In this document: positions 1 to 7,436 of the stretch, piece after piece
How positions within the stretch are numbered: position 1 is the first letter of the stretch
Layout: the number at the start of each line of letters is the position of its first letter
Source: UBA2428 sp002343545
GTDB taxonomy: Bacteria; Bdellovibrionota; UBA2428
Assembly: GCA_937952285.1 (NCBI GenBank)
Contig: CALFZE010000026.1
Location: 1 to 41,029, forward strand
Direction of reading: 5' to 3'
DNA: 41,029 nucleotides
Made by a program: the position numbers and the translations under genes
The notes under the pieces: generated by a model
The model's database searches: none
What the model saw: the letters and a program-made list of their open reading frames with translations, nothing else
What the model was told of the DNA's origin: nothing

Positions 1-266
1 TCCGCTTTCTCCATGGCGATCATCACGTCGTGGAGATCCGTTCCCTTACCCATCGCGAAATCCTGAGCCGCCTTGTCGGCGCCCTTGATCGATTGGTTGG
101 CTTCGACGAACTGGCCCTGCAGGGCCTCGAGAAAGCTTTGGCTCGAAGCCGCGCCCGGAGCCGAAGCGCCGGAAGGACCTTCCCGCAAAAGCTCGCGGGC
201 CCGATCGGAGAACCCGGCTTCGGGAAGCGCGCGGCCGAGGCTAGGGGTCAGCTTGAATTCCGACAT
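1..266 (-). CDS. fliE: Flagellar hook-basal body protein FliE (3' end cut by window)
   Basis: FliE sits at the junction between the MS ring and the proximal rod and is needed for export of the rod proteins. The minus-strand frame from the ATG at 266 reads through 88 codons to the window edge without a stop. It ends in a recognisable FliE signature, GTDLHDVMIAMEKA, preceded by SFLEALQGQFVEANQSIKGAD. The N-terminal 45 residues are Ala/Gly/Pro-rich and poorly conserved, as usual for this family. A run of G (gggggg) lies just upstream of the ATG, and the flgC stop is only 10 bp away, so the gene is the third of a flgB-flgC-fliE operon. Only the last part, usually 15-25 residues, is missing. Confidence 0.93.
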   Translation of the reverse strand, partial: MSEFKLTPSLGRALPEAGFSDRARELLREGPSGASAPGAASSQSFLEALQGQFVEANQSIKGADKAAQDFAMGKGTDLHDVMIAMEKA

Positions 267-276
267 CTAGCCCCCC

Positions 277-714
277 CTACTTCCCGATCTCGAGCGCCTT
301 CAGCGCCATCTGCTTGGTCGTTTGGAAGACGTTGACGTTCGCGTCGAAGGCCCGCTGCGCCGAGATCATGTTGGCCATCTCCGCGACCGGATTCACGTTC
401 GGCATCGCGACGTAGCCTTCGGCGTTGGCGTCCGGGTGGTCGGGATTGTAGGTCAGGCGCGGCGGATTGGGGTCCTGGCGAACTTCGACGACCCGAACTT
501 CCGTGTGCGTCGATTGCGCCTCGTCCAGAACTTCGCCGAACTCCGAAGCCAACGGGATCGATTGCAGCACGACGTCCTGACGTTTGTAGGGGCCCGAGCC
601 GTCGGCGTTGCGCGTGACGTTCGCGTTGGCCACGTTCGCGGCGACGGCGTTGAGACGAGTGCGTTCCGCCGTGAGCGCCGACCCGACCACGTCCATCGTC
701 TTCAAGACGTCCAT
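277..714 (-). CDS. flgC: Flagellar basal-body rod protein FlgC
   Basis: FlgC is a proximal rod subunit assembled in the periplasm after export by the flagellar type III apparatus. The 145-residue protein has the N-terminal rod motif (ALTAERTRLNAVAANVANAN) and the C-terminal coiled-coil motif with NPVAEMANMISAQRAFDANV, in the usual order and length. I chose the ATG at 714 because GGAGGT lies 8 nt upstream. A TTG two codons earlier (720) overlaps the flgB stop, but the ribosome binding site would be only 2 nt from it. The start follows the flgB stop by 2 bp, so translation is probably coupled. Confidence 0.96.
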   Translation of the reverse strand: MDVLKTMDVVGSALTAERTRLNAVAANVANANVTRNADGSGPYKRQDVVLQSIPLASEFGEVLDEAQSTHTEVRVVEVRQDPNPPRLTYNPDHPDANAEGYVAMPNVNPVAEMANMISAQRAFDANVNVFQTTKQMALKALEIGK

Positions 715-716
715 GA

Positions 717-1115
717 TCAACGACCTCCTTCGGAGAGAACGTATTTCTGGAGCGCGAGCTTCTTCGAGATGATCTGCGTGGTTCCCTGGTAGAGGATCGT
801 GTTCTTGGCGATCTCGGTCTGCTCCCGCTCCATGTTCACGGTGTTGCCGTCCGCCGAAGCCTTGGCGAGCGGATCATCCACGAGATTGGCCGAGACGTCC
901 TGAACTTCGGCCGCCGCGCGCGACTCGCGGGCGCGCATCGGCAAGCCCTCGATCTCGAGGGATTCGGCCGCGCCGCGGAGGCTTTCCTCGAACTCGATCT
1001 TGCGGGCCTTGAATCCCGGCACGTTCGCGTTCGCGACGTTGGAGGCATGGATCTCGTGCGCGCGCATGCGCATGTCGAGTGCCTTCTCGAGTATCGACAA
1101 AGTAGCGTCAACCAT
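717..1115 (-). CDS. flgB: Flagellar basal-body rod protein FlgB
   Basis: FlgB is the first proximal rod subunit and binds FliE and FlgC. The 132-residue protein carries the N-terminal rod signature (RAHEIHASNVANANVPGFKA) and the C-terminal helix expected of the family. A strong ribosome binding site (GGAGGGAGG) lies just upstream of the ATG. It is the first gene of flgBC-fliE and is preceded by a sigma-54-type promoter (1145-1160) in the 78-bp gap after the TPR gene. The operon is therefore probably a sigma-54-dependent, middle-class flagellar transcription unit. Confidence 0.96.
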   Translation of the reverse strand: MVDATLSILEKALDMRMRAHEIHASNVANANVPGFKARKIEFEESLRGAAESLEIEGLPMRARESRAAAEVQDVSANLVDDPLAKASADGNTVNMEREQTEIAKNTILYQGTTQIISKKLALQKYVLSEGGR

Positions 1116-1128
1116 TCGCCGAACCTCC

Positions 1129-1144
1129 CTCCTAGATCTAGGAG
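1129..1144. repeat. 16-bp perfect palindrome in the flgB leader
   Basis: CTCCTAGATCTAGGAG is perfectly self-complementary. It lies between the -12 element of the sigma-54 promoter and the flgB ribosome binding site, where the transcription start would fall. It could be an operator for a flagellar regulator or a short hairpin at the 5' end of the mRNA. Nothing in the sequence decides between the two. Confidence 0.6.
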
Positions 1145-1160
1145 AGCAGCTTCCGTGCCA
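1145..1160 (-). promoter_or_regulatory. Sigma-54 (-24/-12) promoter of flgBC-fliE
   Basis: On the minus strand the sequence is TGGCACGGAAGCTGCT. Compared with the sigma-54 consensus TGGCACGRNNNTTGCW it differs at one position (C for the first T of TTGC), and the GG and GC dinucleotides have exactly the required spacing. It points at flgB, whose ATG is 30 bp from the end of the element. Sigma-54 control of flgBC-fliE is common in bacteria with polar flagella. An enhancer-binding activator of the FlgR/FleQ/FlrC type would be required; none is encoded in this window. Confidence 0.82.
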
Positions 1161-1193
1161 CTCACAAGCGACGGAGCTTCGACGGATAGGCCT

Positions 1194-4055
1194 TCAGTTC
1201 GACGGAATTTCGGCTAAAACGGCGGCGGAAAGCTGACCCCATAGGCTTTCTGGCGCCAAAGTTCTCGCGGCCCCGAAACTTTGGCGGGCTTCGTCGAGCC
1301 GGCCGAGCTTCCGCAAAATCTCGCCTTTCCGGAACGAGTACCGCGCTCCGTCTTCGGGCGCCGGCGATCCGCCGAGCAGATGTTCCCAGACTCGGAGCGC
1401 TCCCGCGAGATCGTTCGCTTCGGCGCGGGACTCCGCGAGCTTCGACAAAAGCTCGGTCGGAGGCGCCGCTTTCTCGCCGAACTTCTCCCTTTCCGCGAAC
1501 CAGGCGCCGACGCGGCTCTCGAGCAGGCGTCGACGATCCGCGAAGTAAGCTCGCCCCAAGCGGCCAAGGAGCGATTCGTAGTCCACGATCTCCTCCCAGC
1601 TCAACGCATCCTTGGACAGCCGGGCTTTCCAGGCGTCGGCCTGCGCCTTCTCGTCCTTCGTGGCCAGCGCCAAGTCCAGCGACATCCGGCGAAAATCGAT
1701 CGAGTTCTTGTTCACCTTCGCCAGCGCGCGCCGAGCTTCGACGGCCTGGCGCGGCTGGGTCGAGATCAAACCGATGAGCACGCGGGCCCGCAGCCGATGC
1801 CAATCTTCGGGCGTGGGATCGAAGGGGCGTCCGTCCGCGTCCTTGAAGGACTCCGCGAGCCGGTCGGCCGAGTCGAGCGCCGCCTTGGCCTCCGGCCAGA
1901 GTTGCGACTGCGCGAAAGCCTCGGCCACCCGAAAAAGGATGGCCGGACGGTCACTTCCGAGGAACGTCGTCAGACGCCGCTTCTCGTACTCGACGATGGC
2001 TTCCCGCGCCTTTCCGTTCGCGATCCGGGCGGACTGGACGCCCGAGAACGCCGTGATTTGGTACTCGCGGTACCAGTCGCGAAGGTAGCGGGAAGCCTCG
2101 ATCTTCTCCAAGGCTTCCAGCCGAAGCAACGCCTGGTCCGGCTTGCCGGCTTCGACGAAAGCGTGCGCGACGAGAATCTGCACGAAAAAATCCAAGTCGA
2201 CGGCGGAAAGGTTCCGGGGCGGCGACTTGAGACGCGACGAACGGGCTTCCTCGATCAGCCCGATGAGCCGAGGCCAGCGAGACTCCGGATCGCGCGGGAG
2301 CTGGCGGGCCGCTTCGCGCGCTTGGCACAGGCGAGCACCCAGGGAATCCGCGACTTTGAAAGAGCACTCCCGCCACGCGCCGTCGACCTTCGCCGTATCG
2401 ACCCCGAGACGGTCGAGAAGATCGCCGACGAGATAGTAAGCGATGCCGACGTCCGCATCGTGAGGAACGAAGTACAGGAAAGCGCGCAGGTCGTTCAGCG
2501 CGTCGGCGTAATGACCGAGCCTCGTCGTCGCGAACGCGCGGTTCAGGAAGAACTCGGGAAAGTTTCGGACTTCGTCGGGATACCAAGCGCCTTCGAAGTT
2601 CACCTTTCCCGGTCCCAGGTTTCCCGCGAGGGCCGCGGCGTACGCTTGGGTCGCCGCCTCGAAGGCACCTCGACGAATCTCGAGATCTCCCAATCGGAAG
2701 GCCGACGAAGGAACGAGGCGGCGATCAATGCGCGCACTGACAGGCGTCCCCTTGCGCTCCTCGTAGAACTTCGAAAAAAGACCCTTGGCTTCGTCGAACA
2801 TGCCCAATTGCAGGAAAGATTCCGCGTGCAGATAGCGGAAGCGCTCTTCGATGCGATCTGGCCAAGAGTAACGCAACAGCCACCCGGTCAGGCTCGCGGC
2901 TCCGTAGTGGATGTTATCCAGGAACAAGCGACGCACGGACTCGAGGGCCATGTACTCCACGTGGTCTTGAAACCCGCCGCCGGAACCCGCCGTTTTCCGG
3001 AGACCGTCACTCCAGAGGATAAGCCCTTGCCGGTGCAGCATGCGCCCCACGTCCCGCTTCGAGATCACGCGACCGTCGGGCTCCTTGAGGGTTTCTTCCG
3101 CCGGCGCGGCCAGAAACTCGTCGCCGGCCTTGACGTAAACGTATCCGCGCAAGGCCCACCAACGCGAGTCCGAGTCCGGCAGCTCCGACGCGTAGGCGCT
3201 CTTTTGCAGGATTTCGATGGATTCGCGGGCCTTGAGCCACTTCTTTTCCCGCGCCAGCGCGACCGCGAAGTTCATCCCATCGATGGCGGCCTGCTGCTGC
3301 TTCGTCGGGTGGGCCGCGGTGGCCGCGAAAGTCGGAAAGGGGAAAACCGTTTCGGCGAAACTCAAAGGTCGATCCAACGGAGCGAAGAAAAGGAGCGGAA
3401 TCTGCAGCTTCCGCTTCGCGAGCGGACGAGCATCGTTCCCGACGTTCTGCTCGCGGTCGAAACCGCGGAAGCGATCCAAACCGGACCCGGTCACGTCGAA
3501 GGAACGGGACTCCGCGCCCAGGATACTTTCCCACGACATCTTCTCGACGAAGGCACCGAGGAAAGGCGGCGCGTCCCCGGGCAGCGCGATTTCCTGCTCC
3601 TTGGTCTTTCGAGCGGAAGACGGTTTCGTCGCGCCGGCCGCGGACTTCGCCTCGAACCAATGGTCTACGATGAAGTGAGTCGACGTCTCGAACTCGAGCG
3701 TGCGCAAGCGACGCGAAACCCCCTTCGGCCTTGCGTAAGAGAGCCGAAGTTCCACGCCGCCGTCGGCCGAAGGCACCGCCAAAACCGAGCAGGGACCGTC
3801 GCTCGGCTTGGCGGCCAATCCTTGCAACCAGGGTTCCGAAAGCGTGGGAAGTTTGAGGATGAGGTCATCCGTCGCGGCCCCCTGGCAGCTTCCGCCGACG
3901 CTACGACTCTCACCGAGGCTCACCGTGACCTTCGGTTCTAGGGGCCCCTTTAAACGTAAAACTCCGGAAACTTTTTCAATCGATGGCGGATCGTAAGTTG
4001 CCGATTTTGCTTCCGAAACGAAGAAAAATGAAACGAAGAGCTTAAGAAATAACAC
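1194..4055 (-). CDS. Large periplasmic TPR protein upstream of flgB (possible motor scaffold)
   Basis: The product is about 953 residues. The N-terminus reads MLFLKLFVSFFFVSEAKSA, a signal peptide with an A-K-S-A cleavage site. A beta-rich segment of roughly 150 residues follows, then about 700 residues of helical hairpins of TPR type (for example AFVEAGKPDQALLRLEALEK and ILRKLGRLDEARQSFGAART). I set the start at the GTG at 4055 because it gives a clean signal peptide. A TTG at 4082 would add nine residues including two Arg, and neither has a clear ribosome binding site. The gene lies directly before the flgB promoter on the same strand. A signal peptide, beta domain and long TPR array beside rod genes recalls PflA, the TPR motor-scaffold protein of Campylobacter, but this is architectural analogy and not sequence recognition. 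General envelope roles remain possible. Confidence 0.8.
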   Translation of the reverse strand: MLFLKLFVSFFFVSEAKSATYDPPSIEKVSGVLRLKGPLEPKVTVSLGESRSVGGSCQGAATDDLILKLPTLSEPWLQGLAAKPSDGPCSVLAVPSADGGVELRLSYARPKGVSRRLRTLEFETSTHFIVDHWFEAKSAAGATKPSSARKTKEQEIALPGDAPPFLGAFVEKMSWESILGAESRSFDVTGSGLDRFRGFDREQNVGNDARPLAKRKLQIPLLFFAPLDRPLSFAETVFPFPTFAATAAHPTKQQQAAIDGMNFAVALAREKKWLKARESIEILQKSAYASELPDSDSRWWALRGYVYVKAGDEFLAAPAEETLKEPDGRVISKRDVGRMLHRQGLILWSDGLRKTAGSGGGFQDHVEYMALESVRRLFLDNIHYGAASLTGWLLRYSWPDRIEERFRYLHAESFLQLGMFDEAKGLFSKFYEERKGTPVSARIDRRLVPSSAFRLGDLEIRRGAFEAATQAYAAALAGNLGPGKVNFEGAWYPDEVRNFPEFFLNRAFATTRLGHYADALNDLRAFLYFVPHDADVGIAYYLVGDLLDRLGVDTAKVDGAWRECSFKVADSLGARLCQAREAARQLPRDPESRWPRLIGLIEEARSSRLKSPPRNLSAVDLDFFVQILVAHAFVEAGKPDQALLRLEALEKIEASRYLRDWYREYQITAFSGVQSARIANGKAREAIVEYEKRRLTTFLGSDRPAILFRVAEAFAQSQLWPEAKAALDSADRLAESFKDADGRPFDPTPEDWHRLRARVLIGLISTQPRQAVEARRALAKVNKNSIDFRRMSLDLALATKDEKAQADAWKARLSKDALSWEEIVDYESLLGRLGRAYFADRRRLLESRVGAWFAEREKFGEKAAPPTELLSKLAESRAEANDLAGALRVWEHLLGGSPAPEDGARYSFRKGEILRKLGRLDEARQSFGAARTLAPESLWGQLSAAVLAEIPSN

Positions 4056-4075
4056 GCTGCGCCGATAGGAAACAC

Positions 4076-4717
4076 ATGACAACGCGGAGTGGCAAATATC
4101 TGGAGAAGGCCCTGTGGGCACCATGGATCGAGAGAGACGACCGAAGCGTCCTCCAAAACTGTGCCGACGAGTCATGGGATCCCTCTTATTGCCTCGATGC
4201 CCTCCGCGAGGTTCTGCATCCCATCGTAACATCCGTGCATTTTAGCGGCTACTCGCGCTGGGGAGTGCAGCCGTCAAAAAGCTCCCTCGAAAGTCTGCTC
4301 TTGGACTTCACGCGCTACCTCAAGGAAGACGGCGAGTGGAAAGCGCTCCACGCGCGATGGCAACGCGCGGAAGAAAAGCCTTTCTCGTTGCCGCTCTTCC
4401 TGACCCGCGCGTACGCCCGATTCAAAGCCAAGCATCATCCCGACCGCCACGACGAGCAGGTCGGCGAAGGCCGCGATCTCTCGCCGGTCGCGCTCGTCCC
4501 GGGCTCGGTGTCGGCTCCGCTCGTCGACGCTTTCTTCGAGCTCACGCGGCAACTCCCGGAAGAATGCCGCCTCATCTATCAGCTTCACCTCGAAGGGCTG
4601 CTTGATCCCGAGATCGCCCTTATCCTGCGTACGGATCTCGGCGAAGTCCGTGAGCGCATCCTCGAAGCGAAAGACCGTCTGGACCTGCGGGACTTCCGCA
4701 AAGGAGTCGGCGCATGA
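4076..4717 (+). CDS. ECF-like sigma factor (degenerate)
   Basis: The 213-residue protein ends with a helix-turn-helix segment like sigma-70 region 4: a LPEECRLIYQLHLEGLLDPE helix pair, then an IALILRTDLGEVRERILEAK recognition segment. A helical segment near residues 95-120 (LPLFLTRAYARFKAKHH) could be a diverged region 2. AGGA lies 5 nt before the ATG at 4076. The stop overlaps the next start (ATGA), so it is coupled to the small FecR-N-like gene, the usual sigma/anti-sigma arrangement. The divergent TPR gene starts only 20 bp away, so each promoter must lie inside the other gene. It could instead be a non-sigma DNA-binding protein that borrows the region 4 fold. Confidence 0.62.
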   Translation: MTTRSGKYLEKALWAPWIERDDRSVLQNCADESWDPSYCLDALREVLHPIVTSVHFSGYSRWGVQPSKSSLESLLLDFTRYLKEDGEWKALHARWQRAEEKPFSLPLFLTRAYARFKAKHHPDRHDEQVGEGRDLSPVALVPGSVSAPLVDAFFELTRQLPEECRLIYQLHLEGLLDPEIALILRTDLGEVRERILEAKDRLDLRDFRKGVGA

Positions 4718-4929
4718 AGACGCCCAAGATCGATTTTCTCGCGCCCGAGCTCGACGCCTTCGTCGCTCGTTGGGTCGGCGGCTCGCTGTCGGACGCCGAG
4801 CTTTCGGAATGGCGCCGCGTGCTCACGAACGAGGCCGGATTCCGCGAAAACTTCTGCGACTGGATCCGTAGCCTGCGGGAACCGGGTTGGATTCGGGAAG
4901 CGTCTTCCGTGACGAGGAGAAAACCGTGA
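4714..4929 (+). CDS. Small FecR-N/anti-sigma-like protein
   Basis: This is a 71-residue soluble protein whose core (ELDAFVARWVGGSLSDAELS, then EWRRVLTNEAGFRENFCDWI) resembles the short N-terminal helical domain of FecR-type anti-sigma factors, which reads roughly 'L...l.G.lt..E...l...l..dp.fr..f'. There is no membrane helix and no zinc-binding His-Cys-Cys set, so it would act in the cytoplasm. It overlaps the sigma-like gene upstream (ATGA) and the HEPN-like gene downstream (GTGA), so all three are translationally coupled. The anti-sigma role is inferred from this fit plus gene order. Confidence 0.55.
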   Translation: MKTPKIDFLAPELDAFVARWVGGSLSDAELSEWRRVLTNEAGFRENFCDWIRSLREPGWIREASSVTRRKP

Positions 4930-5501
4930 ACGCCGATCCCAAAAGAGAATCTTCGACCTTCTGGACGGCATTCGAAGACGAACGCTCCGTCCCCGCGGCG
5001 CTGGGCGACTTCGAAGCGCTTCGCTTTCGCTGCCTGCTCGGACTCGTCGCGCTCGATGCCGAACTCGCGACGAGATTCCAAGGCTACTTCGGGCTCGACT
5101 GGGCGGAAACCACGACGCTGCTGAAAGCACACCTGGACGATCCTTCGACGCTCGAACCTCTCATCGCCGAAACCAAAGGCACCTTCAGCCGGGCGCAGTG
5201 GTTCGGCACGCTTCGCTTTCTCGCCGGAACGAACGAAGGCCGAAACTTCTCGCCGACCTTCGCCGACATGGGATGCCTCTTCGCCGTGCTCTCGGGAGCG
5301 GACGAAGCGAAGGGATCTTGCGCCCTGCTTTTTCGACTCCAAAAAATCCGCAACGCCGTTTTCCACATGGGAAGGCCGTTGAGCGAGATCGAACTCCGCG
5401 ACGGCATCCGGATGCTGAAAGAGGCCAAAAAAAAGTGGGGCTCCCCGAAGGAAGCCCCACTCGTCGATCCGATCGGGATCGCGGACCGGGAAGCCGCTTA
5501 G
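4926..5501 (+). CDS. HEPN-like helical protein with Rx4H motif
   Basis: The 191-residue, mostly helical protein is not from a family I recognise with certainty. Near the C-terminus it has LLFRLQKIRNAVFHMG, in which Arg142 and His147 form the Rx4-6H signature of HEPN domains, often RNases in toxin-antitoxin and defence systems, with the typical R-N start and following helix. I chose the GTG at 4926: GAGGAG lies about 6 nt upstream and the GTGA overlaps the preceding stop. Another frame-compatible start at 4887 would run deep into that gene. Its last codons carry the ftsZ terminator and its TAG shares bases with the ftsZ TAA. Confidence 0.6.
   Translation: MNADPKRESSTFWTAFEDERSVPAALGDFEALRFRCLLGLVALDAELATRFQGYFGLDWAETTTLLKAHLDDPSTLEPLIAETKGTFSRAQWFGTLRFLAGTNEGRNFSPTFADMGCLFAVLSGADEAKGSCALLFRLQKIRNAVFHMGRPLSEIELRDGIRMLKEAKKKWGSPKEAPLVDPIGIADREAA
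5427..5460 (-). terminator. Intrinsic terminator of ftsZ, inside the convergent CDS
   Basis: Read on the minus strand, GTGGGGCTTCC pairs with a downstream GGGAGCCCCAC (eight contiguous pairs, one mismatch, then closing pairs) and is followed at once by eight T. It lies 38 bp past the ftsZ stop. On the plus strand the same bases encode the C-terminal KKKWGSPKEAPL of the HEPN-like protein. Confidence 0.85.
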
Positions 5502-7408
5502 CGATTTCCGTTGCCGGGGTTGTCGGTCAGGCCCTTGCGAAGGAAGGCCGGGATCTCGAGATCTTCGCCCGCCTGTTGCGAGCGGAACCCGAGTTCGTGC
5601 GCGATCTTCTTCGCCGCCAACAGAGTCAGGCTTAGCTGAGCGCCCGCCTCTTCGTTCGGCGCGGCCGGTGCGACGGGAGCGGGAGCGGCTTCGGCCGCCA
5701 ATTCCGCGAGTTCCAACTCGTCCAAGCTCGGCGCCGAGACCTCCTCGACGGGTTGCGAGACCGCGGCGCGGTTTGCGCTTACCCAAGCCTGCTCGACCGA
5801 TTGGGCGCGCGGAGCGACGTGGGCCGTCGGAGCGGGATTCGCGTAGAAATCACGCGGCAAAGTCTTGGCCGCGAAAGCGGTCGGCGGCATCTGCGTTTGC
5901 CCCTGCGGCGCGGGCTGCGCCGGCATCGGCATGGACGACGGCATCTGCATTTGCGGCGGAACTTGCGGCTGCAAGTGCTGCGGCGCGGGCATTTGCGGAG
6001 CCGGCTGGGGCGCCATCGGTTGAGCGTAGCTTTGGTAGACGGGCGCCGGGTTCGCCATCGGAGCCGATGCTTCCGGAGCGACCATCGAAGCCGCCTGCGT
6101 CATCTGCGGCGGAACGTAGGTCGGCGTGGGCGCGGGGATCGCGCTCGCGACCGGAGCGGCGACCGTGGGAGTCGGCGCGGGAGCCGAAACCGCCGGAGCC
6201 GGCTCGCGCATGTCCGGAAGGTTGCGCGGCACTTGAACCGAAAGCGTACGTTGCGCGGGGTGCGGGAAGCCCGTCGCGATGACGGTGACCTTAACCGCTT
6301 GCGATCCGTTCGGGCTCAGGACCGAACCGAAGATCACTTCGGCGTCGCGGTCGGCTTCTTCCGTCACGAGCGAAACGGCGTCGTGGATCTCGTGCAGCGC
6401 GAGATCCTCGGGACCCGTGATGTTCACGATGATTCCGGTCGCGCCCTTGATCGAAACGTCCTCGAGCAGCGGGCTCGAGATCGCTTGGTGGGCGGCCGCG
6501 ACGGCGCGGTTCTCGCCTTCGGCGACGCCGGTACCCATAAGCGCGAGACCGCGATTCGTCATGACGGTGCGAACGTCGGCGAAGTCGAGGTTGATGTGAC
6601 CACTCACGTTGATGAGGTCCGAGATGCCCTGAACGGCATTCAGCAGGACTTCGTCGGCGCGGGCGAAGGCTTCCATGACGGTCGTTTTCTTATCGACGAT
6701 CGAGAGCAGACGCTGGTTCGGGATCTGGATGAGCGTGTCGACGCTGTCGCGCAGGATGCTGAGCCCCTGCTCGGCGACGCGCGTACGCTTGGGCGCCTCG
6801 AAGATGAAGGGCTTCGTCACGACGCCCACGGTGAGGGCGCCCATCTCGCGCGCGATTTGCGCCACGACCGGAGCCGCGCCCGTACCGGTGCCGCCGCCCA
6901 TGCCCGCCGTCACGAAAACCATGTCCGCGCCCGTGAGCATGCGGATGATTTCTTCGCGGCTTTCCTCAGCGGAGTTCTTGCCGACCATCGGGTTCGCGCC
7001 GGCGCCCAGGCCCTTCGTGAGGACCGCGCCGAGCTGGATCTTCTTGTGGGCCAGGCTCTTGCCCAGGGCTTGGCGGTCCGTGTTGCCGCAGATGAACTCG
7101 ACGCCCGTAAGGCCGGCCTTAACCATGGCGTTGACCGCGTTGCAGCCGCCGCCGCCGACCCCGACGACCTTGATGTTCGCACCCAGGATCGGGGCGTCCA
7201 CGTTCACGATCTCTTCTTCGGCTTGAGCTTCCAAGGTTTCGCCGACTTCGACGCGCGGGGCGGCGGTCTCGACCGGTGCGGACGCATCCACCGAAGTCGT
7301 TTCGAGCACGGGGCTCGTCACGCTAGCGGCCGGCGTCTCGGACGCCGCGGTTTCGGGCGTCGGTTGCCCCAGAGCGATCGTTTCGTCTTCCATGAGTTCG
7401 AATGCCAT
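5498..7408 (-). CDS. ftsZ: Cell division GTPase FtsZ, with N-terminal extension and long linker
   Basis: FtsZ is the tubulin-like GTPase that forms the division ring. The protein is 636 residues, against roughly 350-420 usually. Residues 1-75 are an acidic, Pro/Ala/Thr-rich extension. The GTPase core begins with NIKVVGVGGGGCNAVNAM and holds the tubulin signature GGGTGTGAAP and the catalytic T7-loop region INLDFADVRTVM. A linker of about 200 residues rich in Pro, Ala, Gln and Met follows. Near the end is LEIPAFLRK, the C-terminal peptide that binds FtsA and ZipA-like partners. The ATG at 7408 has GGAGG 7 nt upstream; earlier in-frame starts would run into ftsA. It lies 28 bp after ftsA and ends in an intrinsic terminator. 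Confidence 0.98.
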   Translation of the reverse strand: MAFELMEDETIALGQPTPETAASETPAASVTSPVLETTSVDASAPVETAAPRVEVGETLEAQAEEEIVNVDAPILGANIKVVGVGGGGCNAVNAMVKAGLTGVEFICGNTDRQALGKSLAHKKIQLGAVLTKGLGAGANPMVGKNSAEESREEIIRMLTGADMVFVTAGMGGGTGTGAAPVVAQIAREMGALTVGVVTKPFIFEAPKRTRVAEQGLSILRDSVDTLIQIPNQRLLSIVDKKTTVMEAFARADEVLLNAVQGISDLINVSGHINLDFADVRTVMTNRGLALMGTGVAEGENRAVAAAHQAISSPLLEDVSIKGATGIIVNITGPEDLALHEIHDAVSLVTEEADRDAEVIFGSVLSPNGSQAVKVTVIATGFPHPAQRTLSVQVPRNLPDMREPAPAVSAPAPTPTVAAPVASAIPAPTPTYVPPQMTQAASMVAPEASAPMANPAPVYQSYAQPMAPQPAPQMPAPQHLQPQVPPQMQMPSSMPMPAQPAPQGQTQMPPTAFAAKTLPRDFYANPAPTAHVAPRAQSVEQAWVSANRAAVSQPVEEVSAPSLDELELAELAAEAAPAPVAPAAPNEEAGAQLSLTLLAAKKIAHELGFRSQQAGEDLEIPAFLRKGLTDNPGNGNR

Positions 7409-7436
7409 TTTTTTTCCTCCCAGGAAAATTTCGGAC

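Noticed and set aside
1281..3941. A plus-strand open frame of 886 codons opposite the TPR gene
   Set aside because: It is an Arg-rich shadow of GC-rich coding DNA with no domain, no ribosome binding site and no neighbour context, while the minus frame has a signal peptide and TPR repeats.
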